A DNA stretch of 52,774 nt. Source: an uncultured Pseudomonadota bacterium (GTDB taxonomy: Bacteria > Myxococcota_A > UBA9160 > PR03). Positions within the stretch are counted from its first letter, which is position 1; each line of letters opens with the position of its first letter. The notes below the pieces were generated by a model. That model did not search any database, was not told the DNA's origin, and saw nothing but the letters and a program-made list of their open reading frames with translations. The stretch is taken from positions 1-52,774 of the forward strand of contig CAADGG010000039.1 of assembly GCA_900696485.1 (NCBI GenBank), in the 5' to 3' direction. The translations under genes and the position numbers were made by a program. This document shows, in pieces, positions 18,927-27,294 of the stretch.

Positions 18927-21900
18927 ATGGACCGGGAGTTCGTCGGGGATGCGCGATTTCGCGTCGTCGAGTGCCTCGGGCGCGGCGGCATGGGCACTGT
19001 GTATCGCGTCTTCGACCGTGAGTCCGGCATCGAGGTCGCACTGAAGACGATCCGCGATCGGTCGCCGGAGCAGGTCTACCGACTCAAGAACGAGTTCCGT
19101 GCGCTCGCCGGGATCGTCCACGAGAACCTGATCCAGCTCTTCGATCTGGTGGTCCGCGACGACGCATGCTTCTTCACGATGGAATTCGTGCCCGGTGCCG
19201 ACTTCGTCACGGCGATCCGGCTCGACAGCGGCCGACCGATGCGGCCATCGCAGCGCTACGAGCGGTTCCGCCGCGCCGCTCTCCAACTCGTCCACGGACT
19301 CACGGCGCTGCACGCGGCGGGCCGCCTGCACCGCGACCTGAAGCCCGCCAACGTGCGCATCGACCCCACGGATCGCGTCGTCATCCTCGACTTCGACCTG
19401 GCGTTGCCGACGGATTCCCGCGGCGCCGGCCTCGCCGACGACACCGGCGTGGCGGGCACGTTCGCGTGCATGGCGCCGGAGCAGCTCTGGGGAATGGGAG
19501 TGTCCCAGGCGTCCGACTGGTTCTCCGTGGGTGTCCTGTTCTGCGAGGCGCTGACCGGCTGGCATCCGTTCGAGGGTCGACCGCCACCCGCGCCGGGACA
19601 GCGACCGCTGACACGCGAAGAGCTTCCGGCGTGGGATCCCGAACTCCCGGAACCGCTGGCGGAGTCGATCGTCGGCCTGCTGCATCCGGATCCTGCTGCC
19701 AGACCCTCGACACGGGAGCTGCTGGCCGTCCTCGATCACGAGACGCCGACTGCGACGTGGACACCGCTTCCGATTCGCGCCGCTCCCCAGCGCCTCTTCG
19801 TGGGCCGCGACCGGGAACTTGCAGCTCTGCGTTCGTGGCTCCGCGCGCGGGACGGCGTGCGGATCGCCGGGCTGTCCGGGCCGTCCGGCATCGGCAAGAC
19901 GGCGCTGGCTACGCAACTGCTCGGCGAGTTCGATACCGACCCGCACACGATCACGCTGCGCGGCCGGTGTCATCCGCAGGAAGCGATTCCGTTCAAGGCC
20001 TTGGACCCCGTCGTCGATGCGATGACCCGCGAACTGCTCGTGTGGCCCGCCGAGGAACGACGCTCCGTGCTACCGGACGACCTCTCGGCCGCCATGCGGC
20101 TGTTTCCCGTCCTCGCCCGGTTGCAGGATCGCACGGCCCCGGCGTCCGGCCCGGTGCTCGATGTCGCCGAGGCGCGCCGGCGCGGCGTCGGTTCACTGCG
20201 GGAGCTGCTGCGGCGGCTCGGCCAGGCACGAAGGCTGGTGGTCTGGGTCGATGATGCGCAATGGAGTGACGCCGACAGCGCGGCGCTGTTTACGGAGCTG
20301 CTGCGGCCTCCGGGCGCTCCGTCGCTCGCGTTGGTGTTGACGTACCGCGGTGAGGTGGAGGAGTCCGGTCCGTTGTTGCCGGAGCTGCGCGCGCTCGCCA
20401 GCGAGTTCTCCGCACTGGGCTTCGAAGAGATCTTCCTCGAACCGCTGAGCGCCGCGGACGCACTGGCGGTGGCGCGGCAACTGTGCCCCGCCGGCCTGGT
20501 ATCGGAGGCGGAACTCGCGGACCTCATCGGGCAGACAGCAGGTTCTCCATTCCTGTTGCAGGAGCTGCTGTGGTACCTCCGGTCCGAGCGACCCGGGACG
20601 CCTTCGGAGGGCCCTGCCGCGCCGCGCCTCGCCGACGCGCTGGCCTCCCGGATCCGACGTCTCCCGCCACTCGAACGCCGACTCCTGGATCTGGTGTCGG
20701 TGTGCGGCCTTCCGACCGATCGCCGCCTGGTCCTGCGCGCGGCAGAGATCGGTGAGCGCGGCCGTCACGCCATACAGCGTCTGGAGGATCTCGGGCTGCT
20801 GCGCTCGGCTCCGGTGCGCGGCCAACCCCTCGTCGAGACCTACCACGACCGGATCCGGGAGACGGTGCTCGGTCGGCTCGACGACGACGATGCGGTCGGC
20901 TGCCATCGCGCGCTCGCCCTGAGCTTCGAGGCTGCCGGCCACGTCGAGCCAGAAATCCTCGCGCAGCATTTCGCCGGAGCGCGGATGTGGGGCCGCGCAT
21001 CCGACTACGCCGTGGACGCCGCGAATCGGGCGACGGAACTGTTGGCGTTCGAACGTGCGGCCATGCTGTATCGCGACGCGCGAGCGTGGGACCCGCGATC
21101 GTCAGAACGCGAACGCGATCTCCGCGCCCGCGAAGCAGACGCCCTGGCCAATGCCGCGCGGCTCGTCGAGAGCGGTCGGCTCTTTCTGGAGGCCGCCGAG
21201 GGCGCGACATCGATCGATGCACTCGAGCTGCGCCGCCGCAGCGCCGAGCATCTGTTGTCCGGCGGCGCTGTCGACGAGGGACTCGCGGCGCTGCGCGCTC
21301 TGCTCGGCGAACTCGGCGTGCCACATCCGGCATCCGCGCGTGATGCCATGCGCCGGGCCATCGGGCTGCTCGCTGTCGCCGCACTGAGGCGGCCGCCATC
21401 CGGGACCGAGGATCCGTCCCTCCCCGTGCTCGAGCGGATTCGGATCGACACGTGCTACGGCGCCGGCAAGAACCTCGTGGACGCCGACCCTGCGCGCGGC
21501 ATCTACTTCACGCTGGCCGCCCTGGTACGAGCCCAGCGCACCGGAGATGCGCTGCGCACCGCACGCGCCTTGACGATCGTAGGGGGATCGATCTCCGTGG
21601 TGGGCGGCCCGCTCGCACGCCTTGGCGAGCGGATGTTCCGGCAGGCCGAAGCGCTGGCGGCCCAGCTCGACATGCCGGAGCTGTGGGGCACGATCGATCT
21701 CGCCCGCGGCCAGGTGGAAATGCTCGCCGGACGCTCGGGCGAGGCCGTCACGCGGTGCGATGCCGGAATCCGGCGCCTCACGCATTCCTGTCGCGGCTTT
21801 GCGCTCGAAACCAATCTCGGACGCGCTTCCGCACTGCGCGCGCTGGAAGATCTGGGCCAACTCGATCAGGTGGCGATCCGGGCCCAGGAACTCCGCGATG

Positions 21901-22607
21901 CGGCCACGGCGACCGGCAATCGCTATGCGGAGACGGCCGCCATCCAGTATCTCGCGATCTCACGGCTCGCGGCGGGAGCGACCGAGGAGGCGCGGGAGCT
22001 GGCACGCCACGGCCGGCAGCTGTGGACGCGCCGCGATTTTCACATCCAACACCTCTACGCGGTACGGATCGAAACACTCTGCGATCTCTATGAAGGCCGG
22101 CCGGAGGACGGCTGGGAACGGCTCGAAGGAGTCGACGCTTCGCTGCGCGCCTCGGGTCTGTTGCGGATTCCGTTGACGCGTGTCGATGTACTCGCCCTGC
22201 GCGGGCGCCTCGCGCTGGCCGCGGCGAGCCGAAGCCGGACGGCGGAGACGGCCTGGCTGCGTGCGCTCGACCGCCACCTGAGACCGTTGAGCCGGATCCG
22301 ACGACTCGACGCGGCGCTCCACGTACACCTGCTGCATGCCGGACGGGCCGCCCACCGCGCGGCGTTCCATGCCGCCCAGACGTCGCTCGAGGCGGCGATC
22401 GAGACGGGCGAGCGCGCCGGCTCCGCGTTGCTGACGGCGGCGGCCCGTCTCCATCGGGCGCAACTGCTGGACGACGTGCGCGCTGCGGAAGCGGTGCGGA
22501 CGGCGATGCGACGCGGTGGCGTGCACGACCCCGATCGCTGGGCCCACCTCGTGGCGCCGGGTTTCTCGAATCAGACGATTGCGAGCACCGGGGCGACACC
22601 GAGGTAG
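18927..22607 (+). CDS. Ser/Thr protein kinase fused to AAA/STAND ATPase and TPR-like repeats
   Basis: 1226 aa. Residues about 11-275: Hanks kinase with G-loop GRGGMGTVYRVFD, VALKTI (catalytic Lys), HRDLKPAN near 136, DFD near 155 in place of DFG, and APEQLWG. Residues about 290-560: ATPase with P-loop GPSGIGKTALA near 318 and WVDDAQWSDADS as Walker B/sensor. The remainder is long helical repeats without membrane segments. Similar kinase-ATPase proteins are large cytoplasmic signalling hubs in Myxococcota, Planctomycetes and relatives. GGGAGAAAG precedes the ATG. Its last 37 bp overlap the 3' end of the convergent unknown gene. Target and signal unknown; the same ATPase-repeat layout recurs in the regulator at 1159-4260. 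Confidence 0.9.
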   Translation: MDREFVGDARFRVVECLGRGGMGTVYRVFDRESGIEVALKTIRDRSPEQVYRLKNEFRALAGIVHENLIQLFDLVVRDDACFFTMEFVPGADFVTAIRLDSGRPMRPSQRYERFRRAALQLVHGLTALHAAGRLHRDLKPANVRIDPTDRVVILDFDLALPTDSRGAGLADDTGVAGTFACMAPEQLWGMGVSQASDWFSVGVLFCEALTGWHPFEGRPPPAPGQRPLTREELPAWDPELPEPLAESIVGLLHPDPAARPSTRELLAVLDHETPTATWTPLPIRAAPQRLFVGRDRELAALRSWLRARDGVRIAGLSGPSGIGKTALATQLLGEFDTDPHTITLRGRCHPQEAIPFKALDPVVDAMTRELLVWPAEERRSVLPDDLSAAMRLFPVLARLQDRTAPASGPVLDVAEARRRGVGSLRELLRRLGQARRLVVWVDDAQWSDADSAALFTELLRPPGAPSLALVLTYRGEVEESGPLLPELRALASEFSALGFEEIFLEPLSAADALAVARQLCPAGLVSEAELADLIGQTAGSPFLLQELLWYLRSERPGTPSEGPAAPRLADALASRIRRLPPLERRLLDLVSVCGLPTDRRLVLRAAEIGERGRHAIQRLEDLGLLRSAPVRGQPLVETYHDRIRETVLGRLDDDDAVGCHRALALSFEAAGHVEPEILAQHFAGARMWGRASDYAVDAANRATELLAFERAAMLYRDARAWDPRSSERERDLRAREADALANAARLVESGRLFLEAAEGATSIDALELRRRSAEHLLSGGAVDEGLAALRALLGELGVPHPASARDAMRRAIGLLAVAALRRPPSGTEDPSLPVLERIRIDTCYGAGKNLVDADPARGIYFTLAALVRAQRTGDALRTARALTIVGGSISVVGGPLARLGERMFRQAEALAAQLDMPELWGTIDLARGQVEMLAGRSGEAVTRCDAGIRRLTHSCRGFALETNLGRASALRALEDLGQLDQVAIRAQELRDAATATGNRYAETAAIQYLAISRLAAGATEEARELARHGRQLWTRRDFHIQHLYAVRIETLCDLYEGRPEDGWERLEGVDASLRASGLLRIPLTRVDVLALRGRLALAAASRSRTAETAWLRALDRHLRPLSRIRRLDAALHVHLLHAGRAAHRAAFHAAQTSLEAAIETGERAGSALLTAAARLHRAQLLDDVRAAEAVRTAMRRGGVHDPDRWAHLVAPGFSNQTIASTGATPR

Positions 22608-23656
22608 GCCTTGGCGCGCAGCCGTGCCCCAGGCGTGTAGATCGCCTTGACCATCAGATCGTGCTGGAGACGGACGACGCCACCACGCCGCGATCTCATC
22701 GCGAGGTCCGTGACTTCGACGCTCCGATCCATGCGGCACCACGCCTCGATCGCACGCCGCTTGGCGGGGCTGCAAGCAGCGACCGCCTCGAGTTCGTCGA
22801 GAACATCCACCCAGCGCGGATCCGTGTCCGGCGCCGTCGCATGGTGAAACTCGATGCCGACCTGCGGGCCGAGGTCCGGCGTGAGGTCGACGTTCACCGA
22901 GTGGACGAGCGTACGACGACAGAGCCGGGCGAGTGAATCCTCGAACGCTGCCGGATCCCCGCTCCAGCCGAGCGACGCGACGCATGTCGGCAGCACCCGC
23001 CACGGCATCCGGACGACGAGCCGGACGACGGCCCCTTCCGGCCGCGGCCGCACCGCCGCGTGCAGCACCTGCGCACTGGCCGGCAGGCCCGCGACGACAC
23101 GGACGAGTCCGTCGGCCGCAGCGCGCGAGAGCCCGTCGGCCAGTGGATCGAGACCGGCTCGAAGCACGGCGAGCAGCGCCTCCGGATCGCCGCGGCCGGT
23201 CCTGTAGTAACGCGCCGGATCGATCGTGAAGATCAGGAACGGCGCTGCGGCCGTGGCATCGACCTCCAGCCATACCGCCCGTACGCCGCTGGACAGGCCG
23301 GTTCCGGCTTGCGTCCACTCGCGAAGGAAGCGCACGATGCGGTTCCAGTCGGGTGATGTCGCGGACAGGGCCTCCGTTTCCGGCAACTCGAGCGCACCGG
23401 CGAGGGCGGAGCGCCTCGCGTCGCGCAGACAGACCGCGAAATCGACCGGAGCGGGACCCGCTTCGAGGCGGCACTCGAGTGCCGCCTCGCTGGCGAGGGC
23501 GGGCCACGGATCCACCAGACCCGGGAACGGCTGTGGACCGGGCGGAACCAGGGCCGCCGGCGCATCGCGCAGCGCCATCATCAGCAGCTCCCGGGTCCGA
23601 CACGGCAGCGGGACCACCGGTCCCTGCAGCGGCGGCAGCATGGGATCGATCGTCAT
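22571..23656 (-). CDS. Protein of unknown function, last gene of the cyclase-peptidase operon
   Basis: 361 aa, soluble, no signal peptide or membrane segment, and no motif I recognise. The N-terminal part is Pro-rich (MLPPLQGPVVPLP); the middle is mixed alpha/beta with conserved-looking acidic/aromatic stretches (AVWLEVD, LIFTIDPARYY); the C-terminus is basic. ATG 23656 overlaps the stop of the peptidase gene (ATGA), so it is translationally coupled and probably works with it. Its last 37 bp overlap the convergent kinase gene. The function should be considered unknown. Confidence 0.75.
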   Translation of the reverse strand: MTIDPMLPPLQGPVVPLPCRTRELLMMALRDAPAALVPPGPQPFPGLVDPWPALASEAALECRLEAGPAPVDFAVCLRDARRSALAGALELPETEALSATSPDWNRIVRFLREWTQAGTGLSSGVRAVWLEVDATAAAPFLIFTIDPARYYRTGRGDPEALLAVLRAGLDPLADGLSRAAADGLVRVVAGLPASAQVLHAAVRPRPEGAVVRLVVRMPWRVLPTCVASLGWSGDPAAFEDSLARLCRRTLVHSVNVDLTPDLGPQVGIEFHHATAPDTDPRWVDVLDELEAVAACSPAKRRAIEAWCRMDRSVEVTDLAMRSRRGGVVRLQHDLMVKAIYTPGARLRAKAYLGVAPVLAIV

Positions 23657-26232
23657 CCGTCGACGGTGAGGATCACCCGCTCGACGCTCCACGGATCTCC
23701 CTCGGAGTCGTTGCGGCCGCGCACCATCCATTGACCCGGAACTTCGAAGTTCACCCTCGTCAACACCTTCTGGTAGACGTCGACGTCACAATGGATATCG
23801 AGGACCTCGCCAGTGACGATCTCGAGCTTCGGAGGCTCTCCGACCTCGAGTTCGAAACGGATCTCCGGCGTGGCATCGAAGCCCTGGCCGAAGACGGAGA
23901 TCTCCTGATCCGAGCCGCTCGGGCAGTGGAGCGGATGCGTTCGGCGTAGATGCACGCGGCCCTGCCCGTAGAAGCTCTGCTCCGCCATCAGCATGCTCAC
24001 CGACCTCATGAACCGCTGGCCCGTTGCAGTCGAGGATTCGATCGTTTCCGGTGCCGGCACCTGCGGGACGGGTCCACCGACTTCGCTCCGGAGACGGTCG
24101 AGATCGATGCCGAGGAACTGTTTCATCTCGACGCGGATCCGTTTTAGGATCCTCTCGGGATCGAGGCTGAGAAGCACATCACGCTGATCCGCGTTGAGTC
24201 CGTACTGTGTCAGCGCATCGATCTCCCTGTGCAAGACACGGCAGCGGAAGGGCTCATCGCGGATCCATTGGGCCAGGAACTCGACCAGATACTTCGTGGG
24301 TGCGGGTCCGGGGTTCGGCATGACGGAGGTCCTCCTGATGGGCTCGGTGGAAGCGGGCATCTCGTCACGGCGCGGCAGTCCGCCGGAAATGACGGGCGGA
24401 GTGCCGGCAGTCGCCAGGATCCATGCCGAAGCCGCGATCGTACGCGCGATGTCGGCTGCATAGGAGAGGTCCAACGATGCCTGTGTGTCGCTCTCCGTGT
24501 GGTAGTTCGGATTGCCGGCATCCTGGGAAGACCCGCTGGCCTCGACGAAGAAGTTCTCGCTGACCAGACACGCTGGCCAGCCGCGGCTCAGGAAGCTTGC
24601 ATGATCACTGCGATGCGTCGCCGGATCCGAGCTGCTGCCCGGGAGCGGGTACAACTCGGCCTCGAGCGCCGGGGCCACTTGCCGGGCGGCATCGCGCACC
24701 AGTGCGGTCAGCTGCGCCGTGGCGTCGACGAGGTCCGCATGATCAGCAGGCCCCGTGCCGTGGATCTCGAAGCGGCGCGCGGCCACGCCGGGATCCCGCC
24801 AACCGATCATGTCCGCCTGGATCATCGCCGCGACGGGGGCACCGATCGCCTCCAGCTCCTCGGCATAGTGCTGGCTACCGCCCCGACCGTACTCCTCGGC
24901 GTTGAACAGGACGAAACGGATCGTCCGGATCGGCTGCGTCTCGTCTGCCAGCGTGCGGAGCCGCTCCGCCGCTGTGAGCACCGCCGCGATGCCGCTGGCG
25001 TCGTCATCGGCGCCGGGGGCGGGATGGCTGGCTTCTCGTGTCAGATACCCCGGCGAGAAGGCTGCCGTCGAGTCGAGATGCGCAGCGACGATCACGAGTT
25101 CCGCCGACGTACCGGGGATCTCGGCCTCCACGTTGCGCAGCGTCCCGCCGTTGAACGGGAACGGACACGCCCGTGCCTGGCCGCAGAGCGTCAGCAACGT
25201 TTGCGTCGACCAATCGGTCGCGACGACGTTGCCCACATGACCGATGTTGCGGCTCGGCCCCGGCGAGGCCGCGAGGACCGACGTGAGGACCTTCTGATAG
25301 CGGCTCGCGTCGATCTGACCGAATGCGGCCAATTCCTGCGCCATGAGTCCGCGACCGACGAGCGGTGCCGTCGCGGCCACCGGTTCGAGAAGGAGGGGAT
25401 CTGGATGCCCGACGCGCGTGTGACCGTGACGGCCGACGGGGGGGTGCAGCGCGCCGGGTGGAACATCACCGGGCACGGCGAGCACGAGATCGCGGGAGTT
25501 CCCCCACTCGAACGCAATGCGCTCGTCGCCACGCAGCCTCTCGACGAACTCGGCGAACGAGCGTCCTCCCGCTCCGGACGGCGGATCGACGGCCTCGATC
25601 TGCAGCGATGCCACCTCGGGATCTCCGGGCAGCACATGGACGGCATCATGCATCGCGCGCAGCCCGTCGATGGCGGAACGAGCCGCCACGACGTAGAGCG
25701 CCGCGTCCGGAGCACGCGCGTCGAGCAACGGCACGACAGGGCGGCCGACGAGCGCCGAACGCCAGGACGAAGGGCGACCGTCGAGGCGCAGGAAGACCAG
25801 CGAATCGTTCGCCAGCAGCGGACGGATGAGGCGGGGGTGCGGTGCCGCCCGCCAGCCTCGGCGCACGGCAGCCAGGCGCAGCGTCGCGTCGAGACCCACA
25901 TAGAGGACGCGCTCTGGCCAGGCGGAGGGATCCGTCGCTGCGAGAGTGCGGCTCCTCGTCGCTTCGAGCCGCGGATCGGCGACGACCGGGGCCGCGGTGA
26001 ACAGCGGCATCACGCCGGACATGGCGAGCACGCGGCTCAGGCTCGGAACGTCGATCTCGGGATCGCTGCTGATGACGCCGATCCGCGCGTGGGGCGCCAG
26101 CTCCTCGAGTATGCCTCGCAAGTCGGGCCGGACGCGGAAGCGATCGAGGCGGGGACCGCCCGGACGAACCGCCTCGAAGCCCACCGTTCCCAGCAGCTCG
26201 AGGAATACGACCGGGGCGACGCTCGGCATCAT
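23653..26232 (-). CDS. HAD-like / M28 zinc peptidase / LigA-like helical domain / Ig-like fusion protein
   Basis: 859 aa, four parts. (1) 1-180, HAD-like Rossmann region that lost the catalytic Asp motif (VFLELLGTV where FDxDGT is expected). (2) About 330-610, M28 peptidase with all zinc ligands: HLD (385-387), GADDDASG (about 409), NAEEYGRGG (about 446), QADMIGW (about 474), YHTESDT (578). (3) 638-715, helical domain with DEPFRCRVLHREIDAL, QYGLNADQRDVLLSLD and RILKRIRVEM, resembling the LigA fold found in protocatechuate-dioxygenase small subunits and in some RiPP leader regions. (4) About 770-859, beta-rich IPT/Ig-like tail. No signal peptide is seen. Starts in ATGA overlap with the FAD reductase stop. 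An internal Met (638) has a textbook ribosome binding site. Substrate unknown. Confidence 0.82.
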   Translation of the reverse strand: MMPSVAPVVFLELLGTVGFEAVRPGGPRLDRFRVRPDLRGILEELAPHARIGVISSDPEIDVPSLSRVLAMSGVMPLFTAAPVVADPRLEATRSRTLAATDPSAWPERVLYVGLDATLRLAAVRRGWRAAPHPRLIRPLLANDSLVFLRLDGRPSSWRSALVGRPVVPLLDARAPDAALYVVAARSAIDGLRAMHDAVHVLPGDPEVASLQIEAVDPPSGAGGRSFAEFVERLRGDERIAFEWGNSRDLVLAVPGDVPPGALHPPVGRHGHTRVGHPDPLLLEPVAATAPLVGRGLMAQELAAFGQIDASRYQKVLTSVLAASPGPSRNIGHVGNVVATDWSTQTLLTLCGQARACPFPFNGGTLRNVEAEIPGTSAELVIVAAHLDSTAAFSPGYLTREASHPAPGADDDASGIAAVLTAAERLRTLADETQPIRTIRFVLFNAEEYGRGGSQHYAEELEAIGAPVAAMIQADMIGWRDPGVAARRFEIHGTGPADHADLVDATAQLTALVRDAARQVAPALEAELYPLPGSSSDPATHRSDHASFLSRGWPACLVSENFFVEASGSSQDAGNPNYHTESDTQASLDLSYAADIARTIAASAWILATAGTPPVISGGLPRRDEMPASTEPIRRTSVMPNPGPAPTKYLVEFLAQWIRDEPFRCRVLHREIDALTQYGLNADQRDVLLSLDPERILKRIRVEMKQFLGIDLDRLRSEVGGPVPQVPAPETIESSTATGQRFMRSVSMLMAEQSFYGQGRVHLRRTHPLHCPSGSDQEISVFGQGFDATPEIRFELEVGEPPKLEIVTGEVLDIHCDVDVYQKVLTRVNFEVPGQWMVRGRNDSEGDPWSVERVILTVDG
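24331..24336 (-). promoter_or_regulatory. Internal ribosome binding site inside the peptidase fusion gene
   Basis: AGGAGG on the minus strand, 9 nt before an in-frame ATG at 24319-24321. Initiation here would make a separate 222-aa protein (LigA-like plus Ig-like parts), ending at 23653. The site falls exactly at a domain boundary. Confidence 0.5.
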
Positions 26233-27293
26233 GGACTCGCGGCGAAAAAGCCGGCGAGACCCCCTGTCCGTCCGGCCGCTTCGTAGAACGGTTCGGCGAT
26301 CGCGAGACTGCGCTCCAGCTGCCAGCCGACGGCGCTCTCGCGGACGCGCTCGGTGTGATCCGAGAAGTCGAGACAGCCCTCCGCGAGCCCGTCGGCCGCG
26401 GCATGCGCCGCGAGGATGCCGGTTCCGAGCGCCACCGAGATCCCTTCGCCGAGCCACGGATCGACGCCCACCGCATCCCCTGCCAGCAGCACGCCCGGAG
26501 CACCTTGGGGACTGTCGGGGTGGTACAGCGGCGCCGACCAACCCTCGACATGGGACCGTTCGAGCCGGAAACCGCGCTCCAGCATCGAGGCGGCGAAGAG
26601 ATCGCGCAGCGAGATCCCCGACGGCCAGCGGCTCCCACCGATCCCGCGGTTCACGTAGCGCTCTCCGCGGACGATGCATGGAAAGTCCCACGCATACCCG
26701 CGCAGCCCCTGCGCCGCGAGACGGAAGTCGAAGATGGCCTCGTCGGAAGCCGCGGCGTCCGCCATCAGCGTCTCGAGCGCGACGAACTGCTCTCCACGGG
26801 CGGGACCGACGAGCGCGCGGCGAACCCGGCTCCGTGCGCCGTCGGCGCCGATCACGACGCGCGCGTGGTAACGCCCGCGGGGTGTCTCGAGGCAGATGGA
26901 CTCCCGCTCGCGCGTCAGCAGCGACACCCATTCTCCCTCGCGGACGTGGACGCCTCTCTTCTTCACCTGCCGCAGCAACGACGCATCGAAGACATCACGG
27001 CGGACCACGCGGAAGAGTCGTGTCGATGCCTTGTCCTTCGAGCCCCCGGCGTAGTGGAAGAATACGGAGCGGACGGTCACATCCTGCACGTCCGCCGGAA
27101 TCCCGAGATGCGTCAGCAGTCGATCGGTCTGGGGCACGAGTCCGCCCCCACAAGGCTTGTGGCGCGGGAACACGGCGCCATCGACGAGCAGGGTCCGAGC
27201 GGCGAGTTCCGGGGCACGCTGGGTGAGCTGCAGCGCGGCCGCGCAGCCGGCCGGCCCGGCCCCGACGATGATGATGTCGAAGCAGCGATCCAT
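26229..27293 (-). CDS. FAD-dependent oxidoreductase, geranylgeranyl-reductase family
   Basis: 354 aa. N-terminal Rossmann FAD motif DIIIVGAGPAGCAAAL, PHHMO-like substrate region FPRHKPCGGGLVP (Cys-Gly-Gly loop typical of the GGR family), VVIGADGARSRVRRALVG and the second FAD motif GVLLAGDAVGVDPWLGEGI. Family members reduce isoprenoid double bonds or hydroxylate/halogenate small molecules; tryptophan-halogenase motifs (WxWxIP) are absent. It starts 1 bp after the stop of the regulator gene and overlaps the peptidase gene by 4 bp, so it is an integral part of the five-gene operon. Confidence 0.8.
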   Translation of the reverse strand: MDRCFDIIIVGAGPAGCAAALQLTQRAPELAARTLLVDGAVFPRHKPCGGGLVPQTDRLLTHLGIPADVQDVTVRSVFFHYAGGSKDKASTRLFRVVRRDVFDASLLRQVKKRGVHVREGEWVSLLTRERESICLETPRGRYHARVVIGADGARSRVRRALVGPARGEQFVALETLMADAAASDEAIFDFRLAAQGLRGYAWDFPCIVRGERYVNRGIGGSRWPSGISLRDLFAASMLERGFRLERSHVEGWSAPLYHPDSPQGAPGVLLAGDAVGVDPWLGEGISVALGTGILAAHAAADGLAEGCLDFSDHTERVRESAVGWQLERSLAIAEPFYEAAGRTGGLAGFFAASP

Positions 27294-27294
27294 G

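Noticed and set aside
26229..27293. Tryptophan halogenase assignment for the FAD protein
   Set aside because: The WxWxIP motif and the catalytic-lysine context are absent, and the CGGGL loop fits geranylgeranyl-reductase-type enzymes.
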